DNA of 12,349 nt from Gemmatimonadota bacterium (GTDB taxonomy: Bacteria > Gemmatimonadota > Gemmatimonadetes > Gemmatimonadales > GWC2-71-9), in the NCBI GenBank assembly GCA_003221075.1, contig QHUF01000052.1, positions 1 through 12,349 on the forward strand, read 5' to 3'. The stretch's first letter is position 1. Every line of letters begins with the position of its first letter. Made by a program: the position numbers and the translations under genes. Below are positions 5,569 to 11,586 of this stretch, piece after piece. The notes under the pieces are model-generated. The model made no database searches. It saw nothing but the letters and a program-made list of their open reading frames with translations, and was not told where the DNA came from.

Positions 5569-5952
5569 ATGAAGCCGCTCGTCTACAAGAAGTCGCGGCG
5601 CGTGCGCGGCACGGAGCCCAAGCGGTACAAGATGCACATCGCCAAGGGCGACACGGTCCGCGTGATCAGCGGCGAGCATCGCGGCAAGGAAGGCCGCGTG
5701 CTGCACGTCTATCCGAAGAAGTACCGCGTCGTCGTCGAGGGCGTGAACGTCGTGAAGAAGCACAAGCGGGCCACCACGCCGCAGGGAGAAAGCGGGATCA
5801 TCGAGTTTCCCGCCAGTGTCGCGGCATCCAACGTGATGCTGCTCGACCCGAAATCGGGGGAGCCGACGCGCGTGCGCCGGCGCCTGGACAAGGAAGGGAA
5901 GCTCGAACGGATCGCGGTGAAATCGGGTCAACCGATTCCGAGAGTGAGATAG
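5569..5952 (+). CDS. rplX: 50S ribosomal protein L24 (uL24)
   Basis: L24 is an assembly-initiating protein that ends up near the tunnel exit. The KOW motif is at residues 24-50: IAKGDTVRVISGEHRGKEGRV, with the conserved GDTV and G..GK.G positions. It is followed by VEGVNVVKKHKRAT, the GESGIIEFPASVAASNVMLLDP segment and a C-terminal RVRRRLDKEGKLERIAVKSG. The product is 127 residues, about 20 longer than E. coli L24, because of a basic N-terminal stretch (KPLVYKKSRRVRGTEPKRYK) before the usual beginning. GGAGGT at 5555-5560 supports the longer form. The ATG overlaps nothing: it follows the rplN TGA by one base. The identity is firm; the exact start is slightly less so. Confidence 0.95.
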   Translation: MKPLVYKKSRRVRGTEPKRYKMHIAKGDTVRVISGEHRGKEGRVLHVYPKKYRVVVEGVNVVKKHKRATTPQGESGIIEFPASVAASNVMLLDPKSGEPTRVRRRLDKEGKLERIAVKSGQPIPRVR

Positions 5953-5954
5953 CG

Positions 5955-6647
5955 ATGGCAGACGAACAAGAGAAACAGGAAAAGAAGAAGCCCAAGGCGC
6001 CGAAGGGCGCCGGAAAGCCGCCGAAGGGTGGAGAGCAGCCCGAGGCCCCGGCCCCTAGCCCCGAGCCCCCGGCAGAGCCTGCGCCGCGGGCCCGGTTGTG
6101 GGACTTCTACGAGCAGCAGGTGCGCGGCAAGCTGCAGCAGCAGTTTGCGTTCAAGAACCCGCACCAGATTCCGCGGCTCAAGAAGATCGTGCTCAACGTG
6201 GGCATGGGCGACGCGTCCAAGACCCCGAAGGGGCTGGAGGCGGCGGTCGCCGAGCTGGCGGCGATCACCGGCCAGCATCCGGTGGTGACGCGCGCCAAGA
6301 AGGCGATCGCGAGCTTCAACCTGCGCGAAGGGCAGCCGATCGGCTGCGCCGTGACGCTGCGCGGCGGCCGGATGTACGAGTTCCTCGATCGGTTCATCTC
6401 GATCGCGGTCCCACGGATGCGCGACTTCCGCGGGCTGCCCACGAAGAGCTTCGACGGGCGCGGCAATTACTCGTTGGGCATCAAGGAGCAGATGATTTTC
6501 CCCGAGATCGACTACGACAAAGTCGAGCGCATTCACGGGATGGATATCACGTTCGTGACGAGCGCCGGGCGCGACGACACTGCGCTGGCCCTCCTGCGAG
6601 AGATGGGCATGCCGTTCCGGGTCGAAACCGCCGGCGCGGCAGCTTAG
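5955..6647 (+). CDS. rplE: 50S ribosomal protein L5 (uL5) with long N-terminal extension
   Basis: L5 binds 5S rRNA in the central protuberance and touches P-site tRNA and S13. The core from about residue 47 is complete: RLWDFYEQQV, QIPRLKKIVLNVGMGDAS, TRAKKAIASFNLREGQPIGC, VTLRGGRMYEFLDRFISIAVPR, RDFRGLPTKSFDGRGNYSLG, EQMIFPEIDYDKV. The product has 230 residues against about 180. The first 46 are an extension that is Lys/Glu-rich, then Pro/Ala/Glu-rich (APAPSPEPPAEPAP). The second half of it is encoded by a G-rich heptad array on the complementary strand (6041-6070). There is no other ATG in frame before the core, though a TTG near the core could initiate. The ribosome binding site is poor. 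The ATG is two bases after the rplX stop. Confidence 0.95.
   Translation: MADEQEKQEKKKPKAPKGAGKPPKGGEQPEAPAPSPEPPAEPAPRARLWDFYEQQVRGKLQQQFAFKNPHQIPRLKKIVLNVGMGDASKTPKGLEAAVAELAAITGQHPVVTRAKKAIASFNLREGQPIGCAVTLRGGRMYEFLDRFISIAVPRMRDFRGLPTKSFDGRGNYSLGIKEQMIFPEIDYDKVERIHGMDITFVTSAGRDDTALALLREMGMPFRVETAGAAA
6041..6070 (-). repeat. G-rich heptad array inside the rplE 5' extension
   Basis: Read on the minus strand, the DNA divides into four units of exactly seven bases, among them GGGGCTC and GGGGCTA, flanked by single G. The four G-runs (4 or more each, separated by 2-3 bases) form a canonical G-quadruplex motif on the template strand. In frame it encodes roughly residues 29-39 of L5, part of the extension that the family lacks. 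The seven-base spacing matches the arrays at 7248-7274 and 9211-9253. Confidence 0.75.
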
Positions 6648-6655
6648 GAGACCTC

Positions 6656-6841
6656 ATGGCGAAGAAGGCGTGGTTGGAGAGGGTGAAGCGGGGCCCGAAG
6701 TTCAAGGTGCGGGGCTACTACCGCTGCCAGCGTTGCGGCCGCAGCCGCGGCACGCTGCGCAAGTTCAAGTTGTGCCGCATCTGTTTCCGTGAGCTTGCGC
6801 TGCGCGGGGAAATTCCCGGCGTGCGCAAAGCCAGCTGGTAA
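6656..6841 (+). CDS. rpsZ: 30S ribosomal protein S14 type Z, zinc-binding (uS14)
   Basis: S14 belongs to the 30S head near S3 and S10. This is the short, zinc-containing form of 61 residues: MAKKAWLERVKRGPKFKVRG, then YRCQRCGRSRGTLRKFKLCRICFRELAL and the invariant end GEIPGVRKASW. Cys24, Cys27, Cys40 and Cys43 form the two CxxC pairs of the zinc ribbon. The ATG at 6656 has GGAG at 6647-6650, overlapping the rplE stop TAGG. The frame is open far upstream, but that is rplE read out of frame. The zinc-free long S14 of many proteobacteria is not in the window. Such organisms sometimes carry a second zinc-independent copy elsewhere under Zur control; none can be seen here. Confidence 0.97.
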   Translation: MAKKAWLERVKRGPKFKVRGYYRCQRCGRSRGTLRKFKLCRICFRELALRGEIPGVRKASW

Positions 6842-6851
6842 AGGACACGAG

Positions 6852-7247
6852 ATGAGCGTCATTGATCCCGTCGCCGATATGCTGACTCGGGTGCGCAACG
6901 CCTGCATGGCGGGGCACCGCCGGGTCGACATGCCGGTGTCGAAGCTGAAGGTCGCGATCGCCACGATTCTCCGTGACAACCATTACGTCCAGGACTTCAA
7001 GGTGCTGGACGATGGGCAGCATGGCCTGCTGCGGCTCTACTTGAAGTACCACAACGACGCGCCCGTCATCCGCGAGCTGCATCGCGTGTCGTCGCCCGGG
7101 CTCCGGCGCTACGTCAAGGCGCGCGAGATCCCGCGCATCAAGAACGGCCTTGGCATGGCGATTCTGAGCACGCCGCAGGGACTCATGACCGACCGCGAAG
7201 CGCGCACCGCCCGGGTGGGCGGCGAAGTGCTCGCGGTGGTTTGGTAA
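6852..7247 (+). CDS. rpsH: 30S ribosomal protein S8 (uS8)
   Basis: S8 binds the central domain of 16S rRNA and in E. coli represses the spc operon by binding its mRNA near rplE. The 131-residue product begins MSVIDPVADMLTRVRNACMAGH (family DPIADMLTRIRNA), continues with VSKLKVAIATILRDNHYVQDF, and ends with GLGMAILSTPQGLMTDREAR and RVGGEVLAVVW, the conserved rRNA-binding C-terminal domain. AAGGA at 6841-6845 lies six bases upstream of the chosen ATG and supports it over the longer open frame. It is followed by a 30-base gap filled with a G-quadruplex-type repeat. I did not identify an S8-binding rRNA mimic in the mRNA. Confidence 0.97.
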   Translation: MSVIDPVADMLTRVRNACMAGHRRVDMPVSKLKVAIATILRDNHYVQDFKVLDDGQHGLLRLYLKYHNDAPVIRELHRVSSPGLRRYVKAREIPRIKNGLGMAILSTPQGLMTDREARTARVGGEVLAVVW

Positions 7248-7274
7248 GGGACTAGGGTTAGGGACTGGGGACTA
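7248..7274 (+). repeat. G-rich heptad array and G-quadruplex motif in the rpsH-rplF gap
   Basis: Four G-runs (7248-7250, 7255-7257, 7261-7263, 7267-7270) are separated by four, three and three bases, with units GGGACTA, GGGTTA, GGGACTG and GGGACTA. This meets the classical G3+N1-7 quadruplex rule on the coding strand, so the mRNA itself could fold. The last G-run is also the only plausible ribosome binding site for rplF, seven bases before its ATG. The array begins immediately after the rpsH TAA and fills the whole gap. Confidence 0.85.
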
Positions 7275-7277
7275 CAC

Positions 7278-7823
7278 ATGTCACGTATCGGCAGGAAGCC
7301 CGTAGCACTGCCCAAGGGCGTCACGGCGCAGATCGACGGGCACAAGATCACGGTGAAGGGGCCGAAAGGCGAGATCAGCCGCACGCTCCACGAGGACATG
7401 AACGTCGCCCTCGAGGACAGCACGGTCGTCGTGAAGCGCCCCTCCGACGAGGCGCAGCACAAGGCGCTCCACGGCCTGACGCGCACGCTCGTCGCGAACA
7501 TGGTGCAGGGCGTCACGGAGGGGTTCGCCAAGTCGCTCGAGATCCAGGGCGTCGGCTACAAGGCCGAGCCGAAGCCGTTCGGCGTGCAGCTGGTGGTCGG
7601 ATACTCGCATCCCGTGCCGTATCACGCGCCGCAAGGCATCAAGATTACGGTGACGAATAACGTCAATGTGAAGATCGAAGGCATCGACAAGGAACTCGTT
7701 GGCCAGGTGGCCGCGGAGCTGCGCAATATCCGCCCACCCGAGCCCTACAAGGGCAAAGGCATCCGCTACGCCGGCGAGCAGGTCCGCCGCAAAGCGGGCA
7801 AGACTGCCCAGGCGGCGAAATAA
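7278..7823 (+). CDS. rplF: 50S ribosomal protein L6 (uL6)
   Basis: L6 binds near the sarcin-ricin loop, in the factor-binding region of the large subunit. The 181-residue product has both repeated domains: MSRIGRKPVALPKGV (1-15), KGPKGEISR (28-36), the linker HGLTRTLVANMVQGVTEGF (65-83), then EIQGVGYKAE (88-97), GYSHPV (108-113) and the signature IRPPEPYKGKGIRYAGE (151-167). A short Lys/Ala/Gln end follows. No clear purine-rich Shine-Dalgarno other than the GGGG of the repeat at 7267-7270 precedes the ATG, unlike most neighbours, so initiation may be affected by the quadruplex motif. It is two bases upstream of rplR. Confidence 0.97.
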   Translation: MSRIGRKPVALPKGVTAQIDGHKITVKGPKGEISRTLHEDMNVALEDSTVVVKRPSDEAQHKALHGLTRTLVANMVQGVTEGFAKSLEIQGVGYKAEPKPFGVQLVVGYSHPVPYHAPQGIKITVTNNVNVKIEGIDKELVGQVAAELRNIRPPEPYKGKGIRYAGEQVRRKAGKTAQAAK

Positions 7824-7825
7824 AT

Positions 7826-8197
7826 ATGCGCTCCATTCGCAAAATCAAAACGTCGGCTGATCGCCGTTACCGCCGCCATCTCCGCGTCCGCAAGAAGATC
7901 GAAGGCACGCCGGAGCGGCCGCGGCTCGTGGTGTTCCGCTCGTCGAAGCACATCTACGCCCAGCTCGTCGATGACGAGCGCGGTCGCACGCTCGCCGGCG
8001 CGACGGACACGTCCGAAGGCGTGCAGATCGAGGGGAAGGGCAAGGTGGCTCGAAGCTTTGCGGTCGGGAAGCTCATTGCCGCCAAGGCCAAAGAGAAAGG
8101 CATCGCCAAAGTCGTATTCGACCGCGGCGGCTATCAGTATCACGGGCGCGTGAAGGCCGTCGCGGACGGCGCACGCAAAGGGGGCCTGGAGTTCTAA
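7826..8197 (+). CDS. rplR: 50S ribosomal protein L18 (uL18)
   Basis: L18 binds 5S rRNA together with L5. The 123-residue product has the basic N-terminal region RSIRKIKTSADRRYRRHLRVRKKI, then GTPERPRLVVFRSSKHIYAQLVDD, TLAGATDTS, VGKLIAAKAKEKGIAKVVFDRGG and the end YQYHGRVKAVADGARKGGLEF, all typical. The ATG comes two bases after the rplF stop, with no good ribosome binding site, so coupling to rplF is likely. The stop overlaps the rpsE start as TAATG. No insertion or tail is present. Confidence 0.97.
   Translation: MRSIRKIKTSADRRYRRHLRVRKKIEGTPERPRLVVFRSSKHIYAQLVDDERGRTLAGATDTSEGVQIEGKGKVARSFAVGKLIAAKAKEKGIAKVVFDRGGYQYHGRVKAVADGARKGGLEF
8188..8191 (+). promoter_or_regulatory. Shine-Dalgarno supporting the long rpsE start
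   Basis: GGAG lies five bases before the ATG at 8197. Together with the TAATG junction and the absence of another in-frame ATG before the S5 core, it supports translation of the RGG-containing tail. Confidence 0.6.
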
Positions 8198-8913
8198 TGG
8201 AAGAACAAAAGGAAAGTCCAGAAGCGCCGACCAACGTCCCCGCGGCGGACGTTCCACCGGCAGCTGAGGCGGCGCCGGCGGTGGAACACCGGCCCCCGCG
8301 CGGGCCGCGCGGTCAGGGAGGCGGACCAGGGGGCGGTCGCGGCGGCAGAGGCCGGGGCCGCGGTGGTGAGCGGCGCGAAGGCGGCGATCGCCAGCGCGAG
8401 AGCGATGGCATAGTCGAGAACGTCGTCGCGATCAATCGCGTGGCGAAAGTCGTGAAGGGTGGTCGCCGTTTCTCCTTCAACGCGTTGGTTGCGGTGGGGG
8501 ATGGCAAAGGTCAGGTGGGGATCGCGACCGGCAAGGCGAATGAGGTCAGCGAAGCGGTGCGGAAGGCCGTCGAGGCCGCGCGCCGCCGCATGTCCGAAAT
8601 ACCGCTCACCGGCGGCACGATTCCGCACGAGATCATCGGGAAGCACGGCGCGGGCCGGGTGCTGCTCAAGCCGGCGGCCTCGGGTACGGGCGTGATCGCG
8701 GGTGGACCGGTGCGCGCGGTGCTCGAGTGCGCCGGGATCCGGGACATCCTGACCAAGAGCCTGGGTTCGACCAATCCGCACAACATGGTGCGGGCGACCC
8801 TGGACGGCCTGAAGCGCCTGACGACGGCGCGGCGCGTCGCACGCGAGCGTGGCGTGGAGCTCGAGGCCATTCCGTACCGCGCCCGCCAGGAAAGCGTGGT
8901 CCCGCATGGGTAG
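8197..8913 (+). CDS. rpsE: 30S ribosomal protein S5 (uS5) with N-terminal RGG-box extension
   Basis: S5 lies at the mRNA entry site and takes part in decoding accuracy. The core from about residue 70 is complete: IVENVVAINRVAKVVKGGRRFSFNALVAVGDGKGQVGIATGKA, the double-stranded-RNA-binding-like domain, then LTGGTIPHEIIGKHGAGRVLLKPA, GTGVIAGGPVRAVLE, GSTNPHNMVRATLDGLKRL. The length is 238 against about 165. The first 69 residues are extra: an acidic Pro/Ala part (1-33), then a Gly/Arg part with GGGRGGRGRGRGGERREGG at 45-63. GGAG at 8188-8191 and the TAATG overlap with rplR support the start at 8197, and no in-frame ATG lies between it and the core. The stop overlaps rpmD by 8 bases. The RGG region likely binds RNA; this is inferred from composition. 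Confidence 0.96.
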   Translation: MEEQKESPEAPTNVPAADVPPAAEAAPAVEHRPPRGPRGQGGGPGGGRGGRGRGRGGERREGGDRQRESDGIVENVVAINRVAKVVKGGRRFSFNALVAVGDGKGQVGIATGKANEVSEAVRKAVEAARRRMSEIPLTGGTIPHEIIGKHGAGRVLLKPAASGTGVIAGGPVRAVLECAGIRDILTKSLGSTNPHNMVRATLDGLKRLTTARRVARERGVELEAIPYRARQESVVPHG

Positions 8914-9175
8914 GCTGCCGCCGACGCGGAAATACCGCAAACGCAAAACCGGGCGCGACCCCGTATTGCCGCCGGTGGGGAAGGGGAAGCTGCGCATCAA
9001 GCAGGTGCGGTCGGGCAGCGGCCATTCCTTTCGCATGAAGCGGACGCTCGAGGCGTTGGGCCTCAAGCATCATCAGGATGAAGTCGTGCACGCCGATCAT
9101 CCAGCGCTGCGCGGTATGCTCCAACAGGTGCGACACCTCGTCGCGGTGACGCCCGAGAAGGAAGGAAAGAAGTAA
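8906..9175 (+). CDS. rpmD: 50S ribosomal protein L30 (uL30) with basic N-terminal extension
   Basis: L30 is a small 23S rRNA-binding protein. The family core begins near residue 28: KLRIKQVRSGSGHSFRMKRT, then EALGLKHHQDEVVHADHPALRGMLQQVRHLVAVT. The chosen ATG at 8906 gives 89 residues against about 60, adding a basic, Pro-containing stretch (MGRLPPTRKYRKRKTGRDP...). It overlaps the rpsE end by 8 bases (ATGGGTAG), the same geometry as rplC-rplD and rplD-rplW, which supports it. AGGAAAG at 8888-8894 is farther away than ideal. A GTG at 8975 would give the short family form but lacks a good ribosome binding site. The identity is firm; the start is moderately sure. Confidence 0.92.
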   Translation: MGRLPPTRKYRKRKTGRDPVLPPVGKGKLRIKQVRSGSGHSFRMKRTLEALGLKHHQDEVVHADHPALRGMLQQVRHLVAVTPEKEGKK

Positions 9176-9176
9176 G

Positions 9177-9695
9177 ATGCCAAAGGCGAAGGCGAAAGCC
9201 ACACGGAAACCTAGGCGCAAGGCCCGAGCCCCTAACCCCGAGGCCCAATTCCCGCGCCTTGCGCTGCATGATCTGCAACCGCCGCGCGGCTCGCATCGCG
9301 CGCGGATCCGCAAAGGCCGCGGTCCCGGCTCCGGGATCGGCAAGACGGCCGGCCGCGGCGGCAAAGGTCAGACCGCGCGTCAGGGCGGCAAGGTGCGTCC
9401 GGGGTTCGAGGGCGGCCAGATGCCGCTCATCCGGCGCATTCCCAAGCGCGGCTTCACCAATCCGTTCAAGCAGCCGGCGCAGGTCGTCAACGTGCGCCAC
9501 CTCATCCTGCTCGCGGAGGGTGTCGAGGTGACGCCGGAGACGCTGTTCGGCGCCGGGCTGGTGCGCCGTCCCGACCACCCGATCAAGCTGCTCGGCACCG
9601 GCGAGGTCTCGGGACGGAAGTTCGTCGTCAAAGGCGTCGCGGTATCCGCGAGCGCCAAGAGCAAGATCGAGCAGGCCGGCGGAACGATCGCGTGA
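9177..9695 (+). CDS. rplO: 50S ribosomal protein L15 (uL15) with repeat-encoded N-terminal extension
   Basis: L15 is a late assembly protein of the large subunit with a long basic extended arm. The core from about residue 28 (LALHDLQPPRGSHRARIRKG) has RGPGSGIGKTAGRGGKGQTAR, the signature GFEGGQMPLIRRIPKRGF, and ends in VRHLILLAEGVEV, GEVSGRKFVVKGVAVSASAKSKIEQAGGTI. The length is 172 against about 145. Residues 1-27 are extra: a Lys/Ala/Arg-rich part, then residues 12-26 encoded exactly by a G-rich heptad array on the other strand (9211-9253), which ends where the core begins. The ATG is one base after the rpmD stop, with AAGGA at 9162-9166. The stop overlaps secY as GTGA. Confidence 0.96.
   Translation: MPKAKAKATRKPRRKARAPNPEAQFPRLALHDLQPPRGSHRARIRKGRGPGSGIGKTAGRGGKGQTARQGGKVRPGFEGGQMPLIRRIPKRGFTNPFKQPAQVVNVRHLILLAEGVEVTPETLFGAGLVRRPDHPIKLLGTGEVSGRKFVVKGVAVSASAKSKIEQAGGTIA
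9211..9253 (-). repeat. Six-unit G-rich heptad array inside the rplO 5' end
   Basis: On the minus strand the 43 bases divide into six consecutive units of seven plus one base. Examples are GGGGTTA and GGGGCTC; the last unit, GCGCCTA, has lost one G of its run. Five runs of three or more G with 3-4 base loops make a quadruplex motif on the template strand. It encodes residues 12-26 of L15 and stops at the family core. Periodicity and G-run pattern match the arrays at 6041-6070 and 7248-7274. Confidence 0.8.
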
Positions 9696-11008
9696 CGTCC
9701 CCGATTCCCAATCTGTTCAAGGTCCCGGAGCTCAAGGAAAAGCTCCTCTTCACGCTCCTGTGCCTCGTGATTTACCGGATCGGGGCGCACATCGCGACGC
9801 CGGGCGTGAACGTGGACGCCCTCGCGGACTTCATGAGCACCCGCGGGACCGGCACGCTCTTCGGACTGTACGATCTGTTTTCGGGCGGCGGGCTCCGGCG
9901 CGCCACCGTCTTCGCGCTCGGCATCATGCCGTACATCTCGGCCAGCATCGTGTTTCAGCTCGCGGGACCGGTGTTTCCGACCATCGAGAAGATGCAGCGG
10001 GATGAAGAGGGCAAGAAGACGCTGACGCAGTGGACGCGCTATGTCACCGTCCTGCTCTGCATTTTCCAGGCGTACGGGTTCGCGGTGTTCACGGAATCGT
10101 TGCCCAACGCCGTTGCCCAACCGGGGTTCGCATTCCGGATGACGACGGTCCTCACGCTGACGACCGGCGGCATCTTCGTCATGTGGCTGGGCGAGCAGAT
10201 CACCGAGCGGGGCATCGGGAACGGGATGAGCCTGCTCATCTTCTTCTCGATCATCGAGCGGATTCTGCCGGAGACGGTCAACACGTTCGAAGCGCTGAAG
10301 ACCGGGACCCTGAGCTTCCCGGTGCTGCTCATCGTGCTGATCATGTGTGTGCTCGTGGTCGCGGGCACCGTCGCGATCACCGTGGCGGCGCGCCGGATCC
10401 CGGTCCAGATCCCGCGCAAGGTGATGGGGCGCGGCCGGATTCGCGAGGGCCAGAAGACGTTCATCCCGCTGCGCATCAACAGCGCGGGCGTGATGCCGAT
10501 CATCTTCGCGCAGTCGCTGATCATCGTGCCGGGCACGGTGGCGACGTTCAGCGGGGTTCCCTGGCTCAAGACGTTCGCCGAGTATTTCAACACGACGTCG
10601 GTGTGGTACATCCTCTCGAGCGCGGTGCTCATCGTGTTCTTCGCGTACTTCTACACGTCCATCATCTTCAATCCCGTGGACCTGGCGGAGAACCTCAAGA
10701 AGCAGGGGGCGTTCATCCCCGGCGTGAAGCCGGGCGCGGCGACCGCCGATTACATCGACGAGGTGCTCACCCGCATCACGCTGCCGGGGTCCCTCTTCCT
10801 GACGTTCGTGGCGCTGCTGCCCATCGTGGTGCAGAATACGCTCAACATGCCGTTCGGGTTCGGCGGCACGGCGTTGCTCATCGTCGTGGGTGTGGCGCTC
10901 GATACGGTGCAGCAGGTGCAGCAGCACCTGTTGCTGCGCCAGTATGACGGCTTCATGAAGGGTGGGGGTGGAGGCAGCGGCACCTCACGGGTTCGCTTCC
11001 GCCGCTAG
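9692..11008 (+). CDS. secY: Preprotein translocase subunit SecY
   Basis: SecY is the ten-helix membrane channel of the Sec translocon, partner of SecE, SecG and SecA. The 438-residue product starts at a GTG overlapping the rplO stop (GTGA), giving TSPIPNLFKVPELKEKLLFT. Hydrophobic segments include 18-36, 72-93, 117-135, 151-166, 179-192, 209-232, 264-284, 304-326, 366-384 and 392-405. Conserved points are the ALGIMPYISASI segment (75-86), the plug-side region near 52-70, the cytoplasmic loop RRIPVQIPRKV (234-244), the C5 loop NLKKQGAFIPGVKPG (334-348) and QYDGFMK (417-423). After that the tail has GGGGGSG (424-430) before TSRVRFRR, a flexible insert in the basic C-tail. It lies 14 bases before adk. 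Confidence 0.98.
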   Translation: MTSPIPNLFKVPELKEKLLFTLLCLVIYRIGAHIATPGVNVDALADFMSTRGTGTLFGLYDLFSGGGLRRATVFALGIMPYISASIVFQLAGPVFPTIEKMQRDEEGKKTLTQWTRYVTVLLCIFQAYGFAVFTESLPNAVAQPGFAFRMTTVLTLTTGGIFVMWLGEQITERGIGNGMSLLIFFSIIERILPETVNTFEALKTGTLSFPVLLIVLIMCVLVVAGTVAITVAARRIPVQIPRKVMGRGRIREGQKTFIPLRINSAGVMPIIFAQSLIIVPGTVATFSGVPWLKTFAEYFNTTSVWYILSSAVLIVFFAYFYTSIIFNPVDLAENLKKQGAFIPGVKPGAATADYIDEVLTRITLPGSLFLTFVALLPIVVQNTLNMPFGFGGTALLIVVGVALDTVQQVQQHLLLRQYDGFMKGGGGGSGTSRVRFRR

Positions 11009-11022
11009 TGCCTGCACTGTAA

Positions 11023-11586
11023 GTGTTCATTCTCATCCTGGGGGCGCCGGGCTCGGGGAAGGGGACGCAAGGAAAAATCCTCGCCGAGCGGCTCGGGCTG
11101 CCCAAGATCACCACCGGTGACTTGCTGCGGGCGGCGATGAAGGACGGGACGCCGCTTGGACTCGACGCGAAGAAGTACTACGACGAGGGCAAGCTCGTGC
11201 CCGACAGCATCATCCTCGGGATGATCAAGGAGCAGCTGGATCGCCCGGAGGCGAAGACCGGCGCGATTCTCGACGGGTTCCCGCGCACCGCGGCGCAGGC
11301 CGAGCTGGTCGACCGGACCCTGGCGCAGCGCGGCCAGCGCTTGAACCACATCCTGCTCCTCGACGTGACGGAGGATGAGCTCGTCCGTCGCATGAGCGCG
11401 CGGTCGCAGGTGGAGGGCCGCAGCGACGATGCGCCCGAGGCGATCGCCAACCGGCTCCAGATATACCAGCGCGACACCGCCCCGCTCATCGCGCATTATA
11501 CCCAGCGGGGGATCGTGCACCGCGTCCCCGGCACCGGGACGGTCGATCAGATTGCCGGGGAGATCAAGCGGATCATCGGGCGATGA
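11023..11586 (+). CDS. adk: Adenylate kinase, short-LID form
   Basis: It catalyses ATP + AMP to 2 ADP in the cytoplasm. The P-loop GAPGSGKGT is at 7-15, the AMP-binding region includes TTGDLLRAA (30-38), and the conserved DGFPRT at 84-89 follows. At 123-137 (RMSARSQVEGRSDDA) the LID is only a short loop, lacking the four-Cys zinc or the longer insertion found in the long forms. The 187-residue length agrees with the short class. The start is a GTG at 11023, giving MFILILGAPG, which is where the family begins. No good Shine-Dalgarno is visible in the 14-base gap after secY. The end overlaps map as ATGA. The secY-adk-map order is common across bacteria. Confidence 0.97.
   Translation: MFILILGAPGSGKGTQGKILAERLGLPKITTGDLLRAAMKDGTPLGLDAKKYYDEGKLVPDSIILGMIKEQLDRPEAKTGAILDGFPRTAAQAELVDRTLAQRGQRLNHILLLDVTEDELVRRMSARSQVEGRSDDAPEAIANRLQIYQRDTAPLIAHYTQRGIVHRVPGTGTVDQIAGEIKRIIGR

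Noticed and set aside
11009..11022. Promoter or separate transcription unit before adk
   Set aside because: Only 14 bases separate secY and adk, and no -35/-10 pair is visible, so a shared transcript is more likely.
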